From contig OW569373.1 of assembly GCA_937625935.1 (NCBI GenBank), positions 248,001 through 312,000 of the forward strand: 64,000 nt of DNA, written 5' to 3'. The stretch comes from Tetramitus jugosus (lineage: Eukaryota; Heterolobosea; Eutetramitea; Acrasida; Vahlkampfiidae). Under the pieces are notes generated by a model. That model was not told the origin of the DNA. It was given only the letters and a program-made list of their open reading frames with translations, and did not search any database. The position numbers were made by a program, and so were the translations under genes. Within the stretch, counting starts at the first letter, position 1, and every line of letters starts with the position of its first letter. Shown in pieces: positions 41,001 through 52,680 of the stretch.

Positions 41001-44000
41001 TTCGAGAAGGACAGGACTTCCAAATTGGACACATTGCATAATTGTCCTTAGATAATCCTTTTGACCAGGAGAAACAATTTTTAGTTTCTCTTTCTCCATA
41101 TTCTTGATCCATTGATTTGCTTGCAACTGCGGGTCAATCATTAATGGCCATCTTCTGGCGTTACTCAAAATGATAGCATTTTGGATGGACAGATGATCAG
41201 ATGGAAGACCACAATTATTCCATGCCCTTACTACAATTGGATCTGCAAGAGATCGTACATCAACACTTGGAGTGTGCTTGATTCCCAGTGCGGATAGATG
41301 ATCTCTCCATATCGTTTCTAAACGAGCACGGAAGGCAGCCGTGAATGGTCCCAGATATGCAACAGATCCAGCATTAATGAGCATATCTCCCACCATATTT
41401 TTCTCTTGCTCACCATACAGCTCCAATGTGCTCTCCCAACGAATTTTCTCTCCTGCTAGACCTCCAATCAGACGTTCTGCTCGATCGAGCAGAACAGTGC
41501 ATTGTTCGACTTCCTGGGACAATTTTTCTTGGTTTTCAAGAGCTTTTCTATTGTCTGCTTCTAGGGCTTCTATTTTATCGACGACATCTTGCAACTTTCT
41601 CTTTGTTTCAGCTAAATTAGCATCTACTATTGCTAATTCTTCTTTTGCTCTCTCATAGGCTTCTTTTTTCGGTTGAACTGCTTCATTCACAAAGTAGAAC
41701 GTATACATAGCGATAACCCACTCACACATAGCGACGCACGCTTTCGAGGCAATCTTTTTAATTATTGCTGGTTTAAATTTTTCGTTATTGATGTATTTTG
41801 CAACCTTCTGGACAGTGGAACTTGTCATTTTTTCTTTCTCGAAGTTGACCATACTTTCTTTCAACTTCTTTTGATTGGACAACATTTCTTTAGCTGTGAT
41901 CCACCAATCATAGGTCACATTACCATCTTTGTTCACACGAGTTGCTTTTTTACCGAACATAACACAAACAGCCTCCATGACCAACAACACACCAGCTGTC
42001 GGAGTTGTATAGTTCGCGACCTCATTTATATCCGCAACATTAAGATTTTCTACTTTTTTGACAGCTTCATCTAACTGTGGAAGGATAGTATCAAGCTCAT
42101 CTTGAGCAGATTTGCTAATCGCTTCAGCTTCGTCCTTCTTTTTTTGCGCGGCTGCCTCTTCTTCCTCGACAATTGCTTTTGTTTGGGCGGCTTCCTCCTT
42201 TTCTACAGCAATAATCTTCATATTCTCTTCAATATCTTGTTTTGTTTGCATTAAAACTGGCTGTTTTTCTTTCAACATTTCTTGAAGATTTGCTACCTTT
42301 TCCTCAGTTTGTTTGAGTGTGGTCATACCTGCTGTTAGTCTTCCTCTGGCCACTGCTAGAGTGTTCTTATTTTTCACTAGAAGAGTATTATAGGTATCAA
42401 GGAGTTCAAGATAACTGGTTGGTGTAACGTAACTCTTTCTACCAGTTTCAGAGTAGTATTCAGGAAGAATATCTGCGACACTTTGATGAATAAAAACACA
42501 CATATCTAAAACGTGACTAATATTTGGCTCATCCAGTGAGCCAATCTTTGCCTCAGAAACAGACAGAAGTGCTTCGTGGGGCCACTCGGAGAACCAATCG
42601 ATTGTACAACAGTTCACGAGTGATGGAAACATTCTCAACCGATTGACGAACAATTCACCAACAGGACTCATTGCTAACACAATATGAAGATTCCTCTTCA
42701 CTTCTTTGACAAATCGAGAATACATTGGTATTGGAAGTGTCGGAATCTTCTCTCTCGCACAAATAGGCTTCATTGCGGTGAATATCTCCTCCATATCTAT
42801 ATTTTCAAACAGATTAGGGACATCACCAGCGTTTAAGAGATTGTTAATATCCTCCAAGAAAGATTCTTTTAAAATTTGCGTGTCTGTGAATAAGAAAACC
42901 ACATTCTCGCCTTTTGCACCCGCAGTTAATAGTACCGATTTCAAAAACGTCCTCCATTCTTTTTCGTCAAAGGATTTGGTGATTTCGACGTGTAACAAGG
43001 TGTATTCGCTCATGAACGCAGCTAGACGAGTTAAACTTTGTCTTCCACTACCACCTACTCCTAACAAAAGAGCATTGCCTCCTGGCTGACGAATAATTCT
43101 TCCAATTCTACAAACATGCTCGATAGCATCTAAGAACAACACCAAGTTCATATGATGATCATGACAATTGTTGTAATAATCTAGTTGCTCCTCCATTAGT
43201 CTTTGAAGATCCTCTAGTTTCATTACTTCTTCATACGGCTTCTTTTCTTGTTGTCCTCCAGAGAGAAAATCTGTGTAGATGAGGCGTTGTTGACCAATTA
43301 TTTCTTCCACATTTACCTTCAAGGTTTGAGAAAGAGTTTTCTTGAGAATATTGTCGAACTCATCTCTGTCCATGTTGTTAATCAGACGATCTCTGAATAC
43401 TCGTGCACTCTCATGACACCATAGCTTTACCATTCCTTGTATCGTGGTAACCTTTCTCTTCTCTGCTTGCAACAATCCTTGAAAGATCTTGGCTAAATCT
43501 CTAAGATTAAACGTATAGTGAGATTTTGAAGGTGTTGGGAGCATCTCAGAGCGAATTGTATTGTATAGCTTGATACTAGCTTCCGTGATTGATCCAGTGA
43601 TTTGTTGAATCTCATCAGAAAGATTTGCTTGTGCAAAGGTCTCAAGGATGGTGTTAAAAATCATTTTCAAGCTCTCGTCTTGCATTTCTGGGAAAGCTAT
43701 GAAATTGAAGTGCCTGAGGAATCGATTGGTCACTTGATTTCGTCCTCCTCCAGGTGGTCCCATGGCTGCAATCACAACAAGGTCAATCACAGATCTAAAA
43801 GGTAATCTCTCCGTGTAGTACTCATACCATCCACCATGATCCATCCACTGCCTGAGTAACTCTATTGGAGGCTGAGCACCATATTGCTCTCGTGAGGGCA
43901 TATTCATATCATCAATAAAGGTGATGTACTTCTTTCCACGAGGTGGTCCATATACTCCCTTTCTATGCTTCTCTAATCTACCGTCAATGATTGATTGAAG

Positions 44001-47000
44001 TTGGTTTGCATCTGTTTGTGCAGAGAAGTATACCAAGAAAGGCAAGTATGAATCCGGCATGCCTCTCATTACCTTCTCATTAGCGATCAGACTCTTGGCA
44101 GTACCAGTTGGTCCCACACAAAGCACATGCTTGTCATTCGTTAATAATTTATCCATAAGCCATGTATATCTGACAGAATCAATGGTTGGAATGATGATAT
44201 CTTGGAATTGAAGCTTGGGAGATAAATTAAATTCGGGAATGGTGTTCATCCAATGGGTCCATTCACGTGCTTCTGTATTGAATACATAGTCATAAACGAA
44301 TCCGTCTCGTGGGAATGGCGTTTGCGACTTGCTCTCTGACATTTTACTTCGTAAAAACCTGTCAAATAATTTCCTGCCATTGTGGTCACATGTAGCACCA
44401 ACACTCCAAACTATCGAGAAGAGGAAGAATGGTTCGATGACATGCGTGACTTGCAAGAATTTTTGAGCAATTTCGTCTTTTGACAGCCCTGCAGGTTGTT
44501 TCTGTGGGTCAAATTCAGCAAATAAGCTGTCGAGCAAGTTCAAACAACTGGTAACGAGATTTGCATTGACAGAAGGAACATATTCCTTCATTAACGTTTG
44601 TCTTCGTAGATAGTCCAAAGATGGTTGAAGATAGAGCTCGAATAATGATTGGAATTCAGATCCATATGACAATATTCCAGGATGCATTTGATCAATCCAA
44701 CTTTGTACATGAGCTTCTGTTGGCACACAAGTAGCAGGATCAAGATACACCATACCACAACGACTAACAGTAGCAGGAGATGCCACAGCCAAATCCTCAA
44801 CCTCAAAAACCATATTCATGGTAGAAGACATGCTGATAATAGCACCACTGACTAGGCATAATTTCTTATTTTCATCGAGCACGGTATTCATTGTTTCAAT
44901 CCATAATGCATCCACGGGTCCATCGAATATGAGCCACTTGCGACTATCTGACTTATCATCAGCGAATTTTTTAAATTCTGTTGCGAGAACACCAGGTACC
45001 CATTCACGAGTATTTCTATCAAAGTCGCCATACAGTTGATACATTTTGACAGACTTGGGATTGAGAACAGTGTATTCAACCTTTTGAAATCTCTTGTTAT
45101 GTTTCTTGCACTGATCAGTCATTGCCCAAGCTAGAGCACGATAGCACATAGTTTTTCCTCCTCCCGTTTCACCCACCAACATGAGTCCGTGACGTAGCAC
45201 AGTTGTTTCATACAACTGAATGCATTTCTGCTGGAATTGAGGGTTCAGTTGTATGTTGAAATGTTTGGCTGCCAGCTGAAGAGATGATATTAATGCAGAA
45301 TGATCAGTGTCTGATTGTTCTGCTTCAGGGAATAGATCTGAGATTATGCCATTGAATAATATCACATCATTTGCCAAAAACTTTGGTACATTCGAGTCCC
45401 TTAGCGATCTTAACAATAGCATCTCCTCATTCATGTCTGGATTATCTCTTTTCAATAAACCTGCGGCTGCAATAACAGTATTCACTGCTCTCATACCAAA
45501 GTCATAATGAGATTGAGACGACAACTGTTCTGAAGCAAGTTTGAAAGCTTGAGTCATCTTAATGGATAATACCTTTGCATCGGAAAAGCCAAATGAGAAC
45601 AATCTAATCTCTGCAATGAGGGCATAATCGGGAACCATACATGCAACAGGTCTGAACAGAGCCTTCAAGTTATCAGGCAACTCTGTACGACCAGCATAGC
45701 CTGGATTCATCGTGATAAACACAGCAAATCCTTTGTTAACAGTCACAACTGTTCCATCAAACTCAACTTGAGGTAAATTGGCTCGGATAGCATTCTGAAG
45801 TGTAGAGATTTGTTGGGCAACAACAGAAAGAACTTCCACGTCGATACGATTGAACTCATCAAAACAAACCCAGGAACCTGCCATGATCAAACCCTTGAAA
45901 AACTTGGCCATTGACAGTTCATTCATTCCCTCTTGACAATTGAAGACGACACAATGTTTAGCCAATGACTTAGATAAATCTTTGACCGTTTCCGTTTTGC
46001 CTGTACCTGCAGGGCCTGCTGGAGCTCCTCCTAAATTCAAATGAAGGGCTCCGGTTAACGTTAAATAAATCTTATCAGTGAGAGGTGTGATGACCAGTCT
46101 TGAAGTGTTTCCTAGATACTCATAACCATACTTGTAAGCTGACTCTACTTGTTTAACAACAATGTCCTCATCCTCGAGATAGTATCGCAACTGCATGACC
46201 CACTCAAAATCTGAGATTGAACTAACATCCTGTTGAATTAAAGTTTCAATTACATCTCTAGCATGAACATCAATTGTAATCAAGGCACCCAATTTTGTTC
46301 TTTGTAAAGGTGTGATATTGCCTGAAACAATCTTTGTTATATCCAACAATTGTTGTTTTAACACTGCAAGATATCGTTGTAATCCCTTGGTTCCCTCAGA
46401 CTCTAACGCCTGTGAAACATCCTTTGTCCAATAAAATTGACTACCAACGATTATAACTTGACCAGGCCATTTTAGTACCCATTGTGTTCGAGGAATCAAA
46501 GAGTAATCCACAAGCGCATTCGTTATCTCTCTCTTAACACTGACCTGCATCATATGTTCAACTTCCTTCAACCAGACTTCAACACTTCCAACTGGTTTTA
46601 CGTGTTCTGAGAACTCTACTCTCTCGCCACCCTTCGAGTACATAGCAACCATATCGTCATTATCTTCGAAATGTAATTTCTCGATATCAGGGAAACATTT
46701 TTCGAGATGTGGCTGAACCGCTCGGGGCTCCTGGGCTTGGGCTAAAATCTCCAGTAAATCCTCATCAGCCAAGAAATACAGTCTAGCAAACAACTTCCTC
46801 TTTGTTTCCAAATAATTGTTCAATCCCTTTTGAATTTGACTTAGAGCTACATTACTCTCTTTGAAGGACTTTAGCAGACCATTTGTTGTTGTACAAAATG
46901 ACATAACAAAAGGATTGTTGTGGGCAAGCTCCAAATGTTTCCTCCACTTTGTATCGACGCCTTTGAATTTTTTATGCAGTTGAGGCAAACTCTTAATCAT

Positions 47001-50000
47001 CTCAGGAGCAGTAAATATGGGTTCAAGTGCCATCCACTCTCTTTGACATTGGAGCCACTCGTCAATAATTTCTGAAACTAAATTCAGTTGGCTTTCCCAT
47101 TGAATAATTTCTGCTTCAAAATTCTTCTTAAAAGCAGAAAATCCTAGCGTTTGTGTTGTCGCAATGTGGTCGTCTAGTTGTTGCTGAACCTCATCGGAAA
47201 TTTTCATAATACATGTTCCAGTATTCCTATATGGCTTTATCTCAAATTTTAATTCCTCCCAAGAGTTTTTCATGTCAATCAGAGCCTTTTCAATTGTATA
47301 TTCTTTTGCAGCTACTTCACTCTCCTTATTAATTTGCTCGATATGGTCAATTAACTTCAAATCAAACACATCTTGTAAACTATTGATTGTTTCCCCTACT
47401 ATCAACTCCATTCCAATTGCTTTTGATATTTCCTTCCAATGCCTCTCTCTCATACCAGGGTTTCTCAAGGAGAGAATCAAAGGAACATTGGTCTTAAACT
47501 CTCCTATTCGCTTTTGAATCGTGCGTGCAATATTCAAAATGCTTGGCATCTCTTTGAATACATTGACACACTTATTAATTGTCATTTCCGCTTTTTTAAC
47601 ATCATCCTGAATCTGTGATGCTGCTAATGTATTGAATGGATCATTGATCCAACTATCGTACCATGTAATCCAATCATGAGCTGTTATCCACAAATCAGCA
47701 TAAGGTTGGAATTGACGCATAATCTTGTTGAGATTATCATATTCAGTAACATCCATCTCAAACAACATCTCTTTGCTGTTCATAACTCTGGCACGTTCTT
47801 GACAATCTCTCAGCTGCTTTTGTACAGCTCTGACATCATTTGCAATCTCAACGATGCTGTGCATATCGTTAAACTTCGAGAATGTGAGAACATGCTTATT
47901 GATGGCCTCAAGTTCTTTGGCAAATATTTTTTGATCAGCCAAAAGCCGATCTCTGAAGCTATCTTTCTCGCGAAGTAGGAAAGAGTCGACTTTGACAACT
48001 TGTTCTGCAAGTTGTTTTGGCCAAGAAATCGCCGAATTCTTGAGAGAAAACTCTTCTTCGGATAATGAATAACGGAAGTGTTCAAGCATTTCATAGTAAT
48101 CCTTCAACTCCTCAATATTATCTTCATATTTTTGAGTGATCTCAGGAATGGTAACCATAAATGTTCTTAGTTTCGAGAGTTGCTCGATATCTTGTGGAGC
48201 CTTATTAATTTCTCGAGAAATTTTAAGGAAAGTGTCCGTAATATTACTCGTCTTTTCTTTTGTTGTTTTGGCCAGATGAGTCATAATAGACCTACCAATA
48301 TCATGTGATTTTCGACTTAAATGATTTCTAACAGAGATGCAATCAATAATAAAGGTACCAAGGTTAACCTTTGTAGGAATGCTCTTCAGTATTTCATCTC
48401 TTTCGGTCATCCTACTTTGTATATCTTTCATTACTTCCTCTAAAGGATGTTCTACTGACTCATACTCCTTCATATATTCTTGGATGTTCAAGGCAAGTAG
48501 GTCTTTGTATCCAGTAAAAAGCTGAATGTAAGTCTTCAAAGGGGCGATAGCTTTTGTTATGTTAGTTTCAATCGCCTCTCTGACCTCAATGATCACTTCA
48601 TCACTCTCCTTCAGAGTATCCAACATGAGTGTTTCACTCCAGAAGAAATTACTCAGGACCATTGATTCGACTTGAGGAATTTTTTGCATATCTTTTACTG
48701 CTCTCTCGAACAGTTGAACAAGAGCTGACACAAATTTTTCTGGTTCTGTCTTATATACAAAATCACTGGTATCATAAGCTAACTCAATATGAAATAACGG
48801 TAAAATTGGTTTCGCTGGCATCCCATCTTCATCTTCCTCATACACTTCCTCGACTTTCACCTCAGATATGGAGTTCGTTCTGACATTAAAATTACAAGAG
48901 CGTCTAATAAGCTCGCTGTACTCTTCTAACGAATCTCTCATTAAAAATCTGAGAGTGTCTTCCATCATAAACCGTATGGCCGTCATAAACTTTTTGAGCT
49001 TTCCCATATTATATATATCTCTGTTTGTTTCATTCACATTGAGCCATCCCTTGCCTACATTTTGCAAGCTGGATTTAATGTGAATACTGACAGATTTCAA
49101 CCAGCCATCTCCTAAGCTCGTGACCAATTTTTCAATTGATTGTTGCTGTATTTGTTCGAACTCATCCAATTTCACAGTTTTTTTCATGGGTAGCTGGAAC
49201 AACTTCTTCTTCTCTTTTCCTAGGAGTTCATCTTTTACCTTTAGCAAGGCATCGATAATTTTTGGTTCTGTGTAATAAGTGTTGAAAAGAAACTGTTTTT
49301 TCACCTCGTTATAATTGTAATCGGGTATCTTCACAACACCAAGCTCAGGAACTGGATACTTGCTTTCTTCTGGCATAAGAGCTAAAAACTTCATCAATTG
49401 ATCTTTTTGGGGCATTTTTCTCATGTTCTTGTCAAATATGATCTTGTTCATTGTCCGAGCATAACTCTGCTTTATCGCATTTAGGAAGTCATTCACAGGC
49501 AAATAACTCTGTGCCTCTCTTAATGGATCCGCATTTAACGCAAGTTGAGTGATGAAACTAACTCGCTCATCACTTAAGGTTGAAATTTCGTCTGTTGGCA
49601 TATTGTCTATGTACAAATTATATCTCTGAACAGATGTTAGGAAATAATAATTAGATAGTGTCAAGGAAATAAATAGAAGAACATACAAGTAAAGATTCGG
49701 CTTGTTTCCTCATTTTATGGGCATGAGCAACTCTCTTGGCGAAATTGAATGGATTTTCTGCTCGAAACAACAGATGAATTCTCGGAATCCAAGTTCTAAG
49801 TTGATCTTCTCCTTCATCGGAAGTCTCAACAAAATATCTATTGGTTTGCTCGTTGCACTGTAAAACTTTACAATCGTGCCAAACTCCGCGACCATTTGTA
49901 AAAAATACTCCCCTTGCTGGAATATACTTGAATGATTCCGATTCATCGTCAAAGCCGAGATTCATCCACTCACTTTGTGTTCTCTCATCAAACTCTGTGT

Positions 50001-50617
50001 CATCAAACACTTCCAGAGGTAAAAAATTTTCATACTTGTTCTGAGAGTTAATTGGTTTAGAGTAATCTATTCCATGATCATTACGCAATAATTCTTCGAT
50101 ATTCTGTTGCTCATACAATCTCCTTTTACGTTCGATTACAATTTTTCTGGGTATTCCTCCAGGTGGATTCACGAAAGGTATAAAAACCTTTGGCTCCAAC
50201 GCCTTTGATGGGCAGTTCAGTGTTAAACTGGATGTTGGAATAGCCTCCTCATTCTGTATGGTCAATGTTAGTATGTAAGAATCATTCAAAAAAGTGAATC
50301 AAGTACGTACTTGATATGCAGATGCGGTGTTCGCTCTTGCCGTCGATAATTTAGAGCGAGCTCTCTGATTCAAGATATTTGCAACTGAAATTGAAAAGTG
50401 TCTTAGCATATGTTGTGTTCTCCTTGACAAGTTTGGAGTCTGTCATACCTTTAAGTCCTTCATTTGATACTGGTTGTAATGTTCCTCTAAGTTTTGGGGG
50501 AATTGATCTAGAGCCAGGAATCTGAAATCACAGTTAATGGGCAACGCACAGCAAGGGAATGTTGAAACAACTTACTTTCACGATCTTTCTAATGGTGGTA
50601 TCATTTTTCGGATCCAT
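38016..50617 (-). CDS. DNAH1: Axonemal inner-arm dynein heavy chain, DNAH1 type
   Basis: Five exons: 50617-50576, 50521-50449, 50384-50311, 50253-49687 and 49625-38016, with introns of 54, 64, 57 and 61 bp. Together they encode 4121 residues, close to DNAH1 of animals. The tail carries DNAH1-specific stretches: IPRKIVIERKRRLYEQQNIEELL, LPLEVFDDTEFDERTQSEWMNLG and TWIPRIHLLFRAENPF; exon joining restores ESLLRYNLYIDNMP. Walker A loops are GPAGTGKT (AAA1, about 1456), GETGGGKT (AAA2, about 1738), GPTGTAKS (AAA3, about 2089) and GVGGSGRQ (AAA4, about 2441). The stalk coiled coil and microtubule-binding tip lie at about 2690-2960. The C-terminus has CPVYKTLRRAGTLSTTGHSTNFV. The motor drives sliding of flagellar doublets. 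AAA3 has Ala where the second Gly of the loop is usual. The four introns are all in the first 760 coding bases. Confidence 0.95.
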
Positions 50618-50714
50618 TTGTCCAACTTTTATGTCCAATAACAAGACACTTCACAACACCTGATTAAAACAAATTTCTTTCCCGATAGAATCCGTAGAAA
50701 TTGAGCGCATATGA

Positions 50715-50724
50715 TTGGCGCCAA
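50715..50724. promoter_or_regulatory. Palindromic TTGGCGCCAA, possible E2F-like site
   Basis: A perfect 10-bp palindrome about 100 bp upstream of the dynein ATG. The core GGCGCC with flanking T and A resembles E2F/DP sites (TTTSSCGC). An identical copy lies 900 bp away at 51614. Function is inferred from resemblance only. Confidence 0.3.
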
Positions 50725-50737
50725 GAAATTTCTCCAT

Positions 50738-51073
50738 TTATTCCGATATCGCGTTGCTTGGTGTGGGGATGACATTCTTGGCCGTGTCGTTGCTTGCTGT
50801 TCCTTTTTGACGTTGCTCTTCTCTCATGAATTTTCTGTAGTCACCAAACACAGTTGCCATCAAATGTCTTTTCTGAATAACACTCAGCTTGGTAGATTGA
50901 AGCTTTGCAATCACAGATTTACTCTCCTTCTCTTGCTCTGCATCGACATTTGGTCTTTGAAGACCCAACTCGAGTTGCTGCACGCACCATGCAATATCTT
51001 TGTCCAATTGTTCTTGTTGTTGTGCAGTCAATTGAATGGCAGGCTTTGGCCGTGGTGGTCCTGTTTTCTTCAT
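50738..51073 (-). CDS. UPF0488 (C8orf33-like) protein
   Basis: 111 residues. The core DKDIAWCVQQLELGLQR and LQSTKLSVIQKRHLMATVFGDYRKFMREE matches the UPF0488 signature 'WCIEQLELGL...LRSxKAxLVKKRQxMRxxFGDYRxKM'. Human C8orf33 is longer and has no firm function. The N-terminus is short and basic with prolines (MKKTGPPRPKP). It lies on the same strand as dynein, 120 bp upstream of it, so its 3' end and the dynein promoter share that gap. Confidence 0.75.
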   Translation of the reverse strand: MKKTGPPRPKPAIQLTAQQQEQLDKDIAWCVQQLELGLQRPNVDAEQEKESKSVIAKLQSTKLSVIQKRHLMATVFGDYRKFMREEQRQKGTASNDTAKNVIPTPSNAISE

Positions 51074-51191
51074 TTTGTGCGCGTGAAAATTTTTAGTCAG
51101 AATTCGTTTTTTTTATTTAATGATGGAAAGGTAGTAGTTTCCTTCTTCAGTTGCCTAGTGCCTAGTGAGAATTGTTTGTTTGCCTAAAAAC

Positions 51192-51374
51192 CTAAAGAGA
51201 GCTCGAATAGCTCGAGAAACTTAGTCTCCTAATTGCGTGTTGTTTAATCTTGGATCTGTCAACAAATCGATAGTTATGATTCTTTCTTGGTGTTGGAGGT
51301 CCTTGCGAGGAAGTTGAATGGAGACTCATGCTCTCTATTTGTTCAATGAGTACATCTTGTGGATTAATGTTCAT
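51192..51374 (-). CDS. Small hypothetical protein (60 residues)
   Basis: An ATG frame of 60 codons, MNINPQDVLIEQIESMSLHS at the start and a basic middle with PRKNHNYRFVDRSKIKQHAI. No family recognised. The basic segment after a Ser/Pro linker looks purposeful, but this length can occur by chance. It lies 117 bp upstream of the UPF0488 gene on the same strand, so it might be an upstream exon or an independent small gene. Confidence 0.3.
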   Translation of the reverse strand: MNINPQDVLIEQIESMSLHSTSSQGPPTPRKNHNYRFVDRSKIKQHAIRRLSFSSYSSSL

Positions 51375-51864
51375 TCTTTTGTGGGTGATCTAGTGAATTG
51401 GTCCTAGTGGGAGTGAATGGAGATACAAAGTATGGGGAGCAGTCGAGGACTATGGAGCTACGGATATGCAGTGAGTGGTACAACTAGTGAGTGTTATGTT
51501 GTGGCTTTGTTGTTCCTTTTGTTTGAAAGAAAGTGATCAACTGACATCCTGAAAGCTCAAAACACAAAAAAATCCCATCGCGCACACACGAAAATTCCTT
51601 TCGTAATGGAGTCTTGGCGCCAAACCCATCGGCCGCCCGTAATCGAGAGATATCGAACTGTAATCGTCTGATTCGTTCCTCGAATATCATCAAGTACCAA
51701 TTGGACTATTCAAATGTTCAAAATTCCGTTTATTACGACAGGAGGCCTCGTGACCACGAAGAGCTGCTTCTCTTGGCGCATGGGTGAAAAAAGAAATCCA
51801 TGGATCGCGTGTCTCTTGTTTCTATTCTTTCGATATCTTGCCCACTCATACTATGAATGCAAGA
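51375..51864. other. Intergenic region, no recognised gene
   Basis: 490 bp between the small hypothetical gene and the Got1 stop. It holds the GGCGCC palindrome at 51614 and a 69-codon minus-strand frame without features. Probably a promoter for the minus-strand genes to its left. Confidence 0.4.
51614..51623. promoter_or_regulatory. Second TTGGCGCCAA palindrome
   Basis: Identical to the 10-mer at 50715-50724. It lies 240 bp upstream of the small 51374 start on the minus strand and about 240 bp beyond the Got1 stop. Confidence 0.3.
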
Positions 51865-52394
51865 TTAGTGAGGCAGCCTATCTCTCGAAGGATGAGAGCC
51901 ACCGGTAATCATTCTGACGAATGCTCCGATCACAGGTATATTCTCCAAATATCCAAACACTGTCGGTATGAACTGACCAAAGAGCAGAAAGGATCCAACT
52001 CCCTCTAGCAATGTTCCAAAAAATGTTCTACCCATAAACACGAGCAACACGCCCACAAAAAGCGATAGTGTTCCCTTCCACTTTCTCCTCTGGAAAAAGA
52101 AATTAAATGTGTTGATCAATCCAATCAATAGCGTCACACCAGACAAAAACAAGATGTTTCCCATGATCAAAAATCCCTTATCAAAAAACATGACGACACC
52201 CAACACTGTGAATCCAATGCCAAATATCGTAAGACCTAGACCAATTTCTGAATTTCCAACATGTTCAAAATACAGGTGAAGATTTAAGGAAGTGATTTGA
52301 GTGAATATGCTTTGATAAAGTCTTTGATCCATGCTAGAAATGAAGAAGAAAACATACTTTGCCACTCCGAGATATCACCAGTAATGTACTTCAT
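51865..52394 (-). CDS. GOT1: Got1/GOLT1-like Golgi transport protein
   Basis: Exon 1 (52394-52358) encodes MKYITGDISEWQ plus one base; a 110-bp intron (GTATGT...TTCAG) leads to exon 2 (52247-51865), restoring SEWQKIGLGLTIFG, which parallels the human TDTQKIGMGLTGFG. The product has 139 residues, the usual length (138 in human). Four membrane helices follow in Got1 order, with FFDKGFLIMGNILFLSG, FNFFFQRRKWKGTLSLF, and GFxxxP-like FIPTVFGYLENIPVIGAFV. Got1 acts in ER-to-Golgi and intra-Golgi vesicle transport. Without the first exon, the downstream frame opens with an unrelated read-through of the intron, so the spliced model is preferred. Confidence 0.9.
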
Positions 52395-52680
52395 TTCTTC
52401 TGTTGAGTTTTATTTGTTGTTCTCGCTGATGGTCTATCGTTCGGCGCTCTTTTTTTGATCAAGTTTCTGGTCTATTTTGATTTCTTATTATCCCGAATAT
52501 CCGATGACACATCATCAATCAGGTGCCGAAAACCTGTCAATGGGGTCCCCCGAGAGATAAACACCGCTCTTTTGGTAGTGAGTTGGGACAGAATTCTTTT
52601 TCACTGAAAGAGAAAAAGAGAACAAACTGCCAAAAACAAAATTACAAAACAACAATCTAACACAACAACCACTTTGAACA

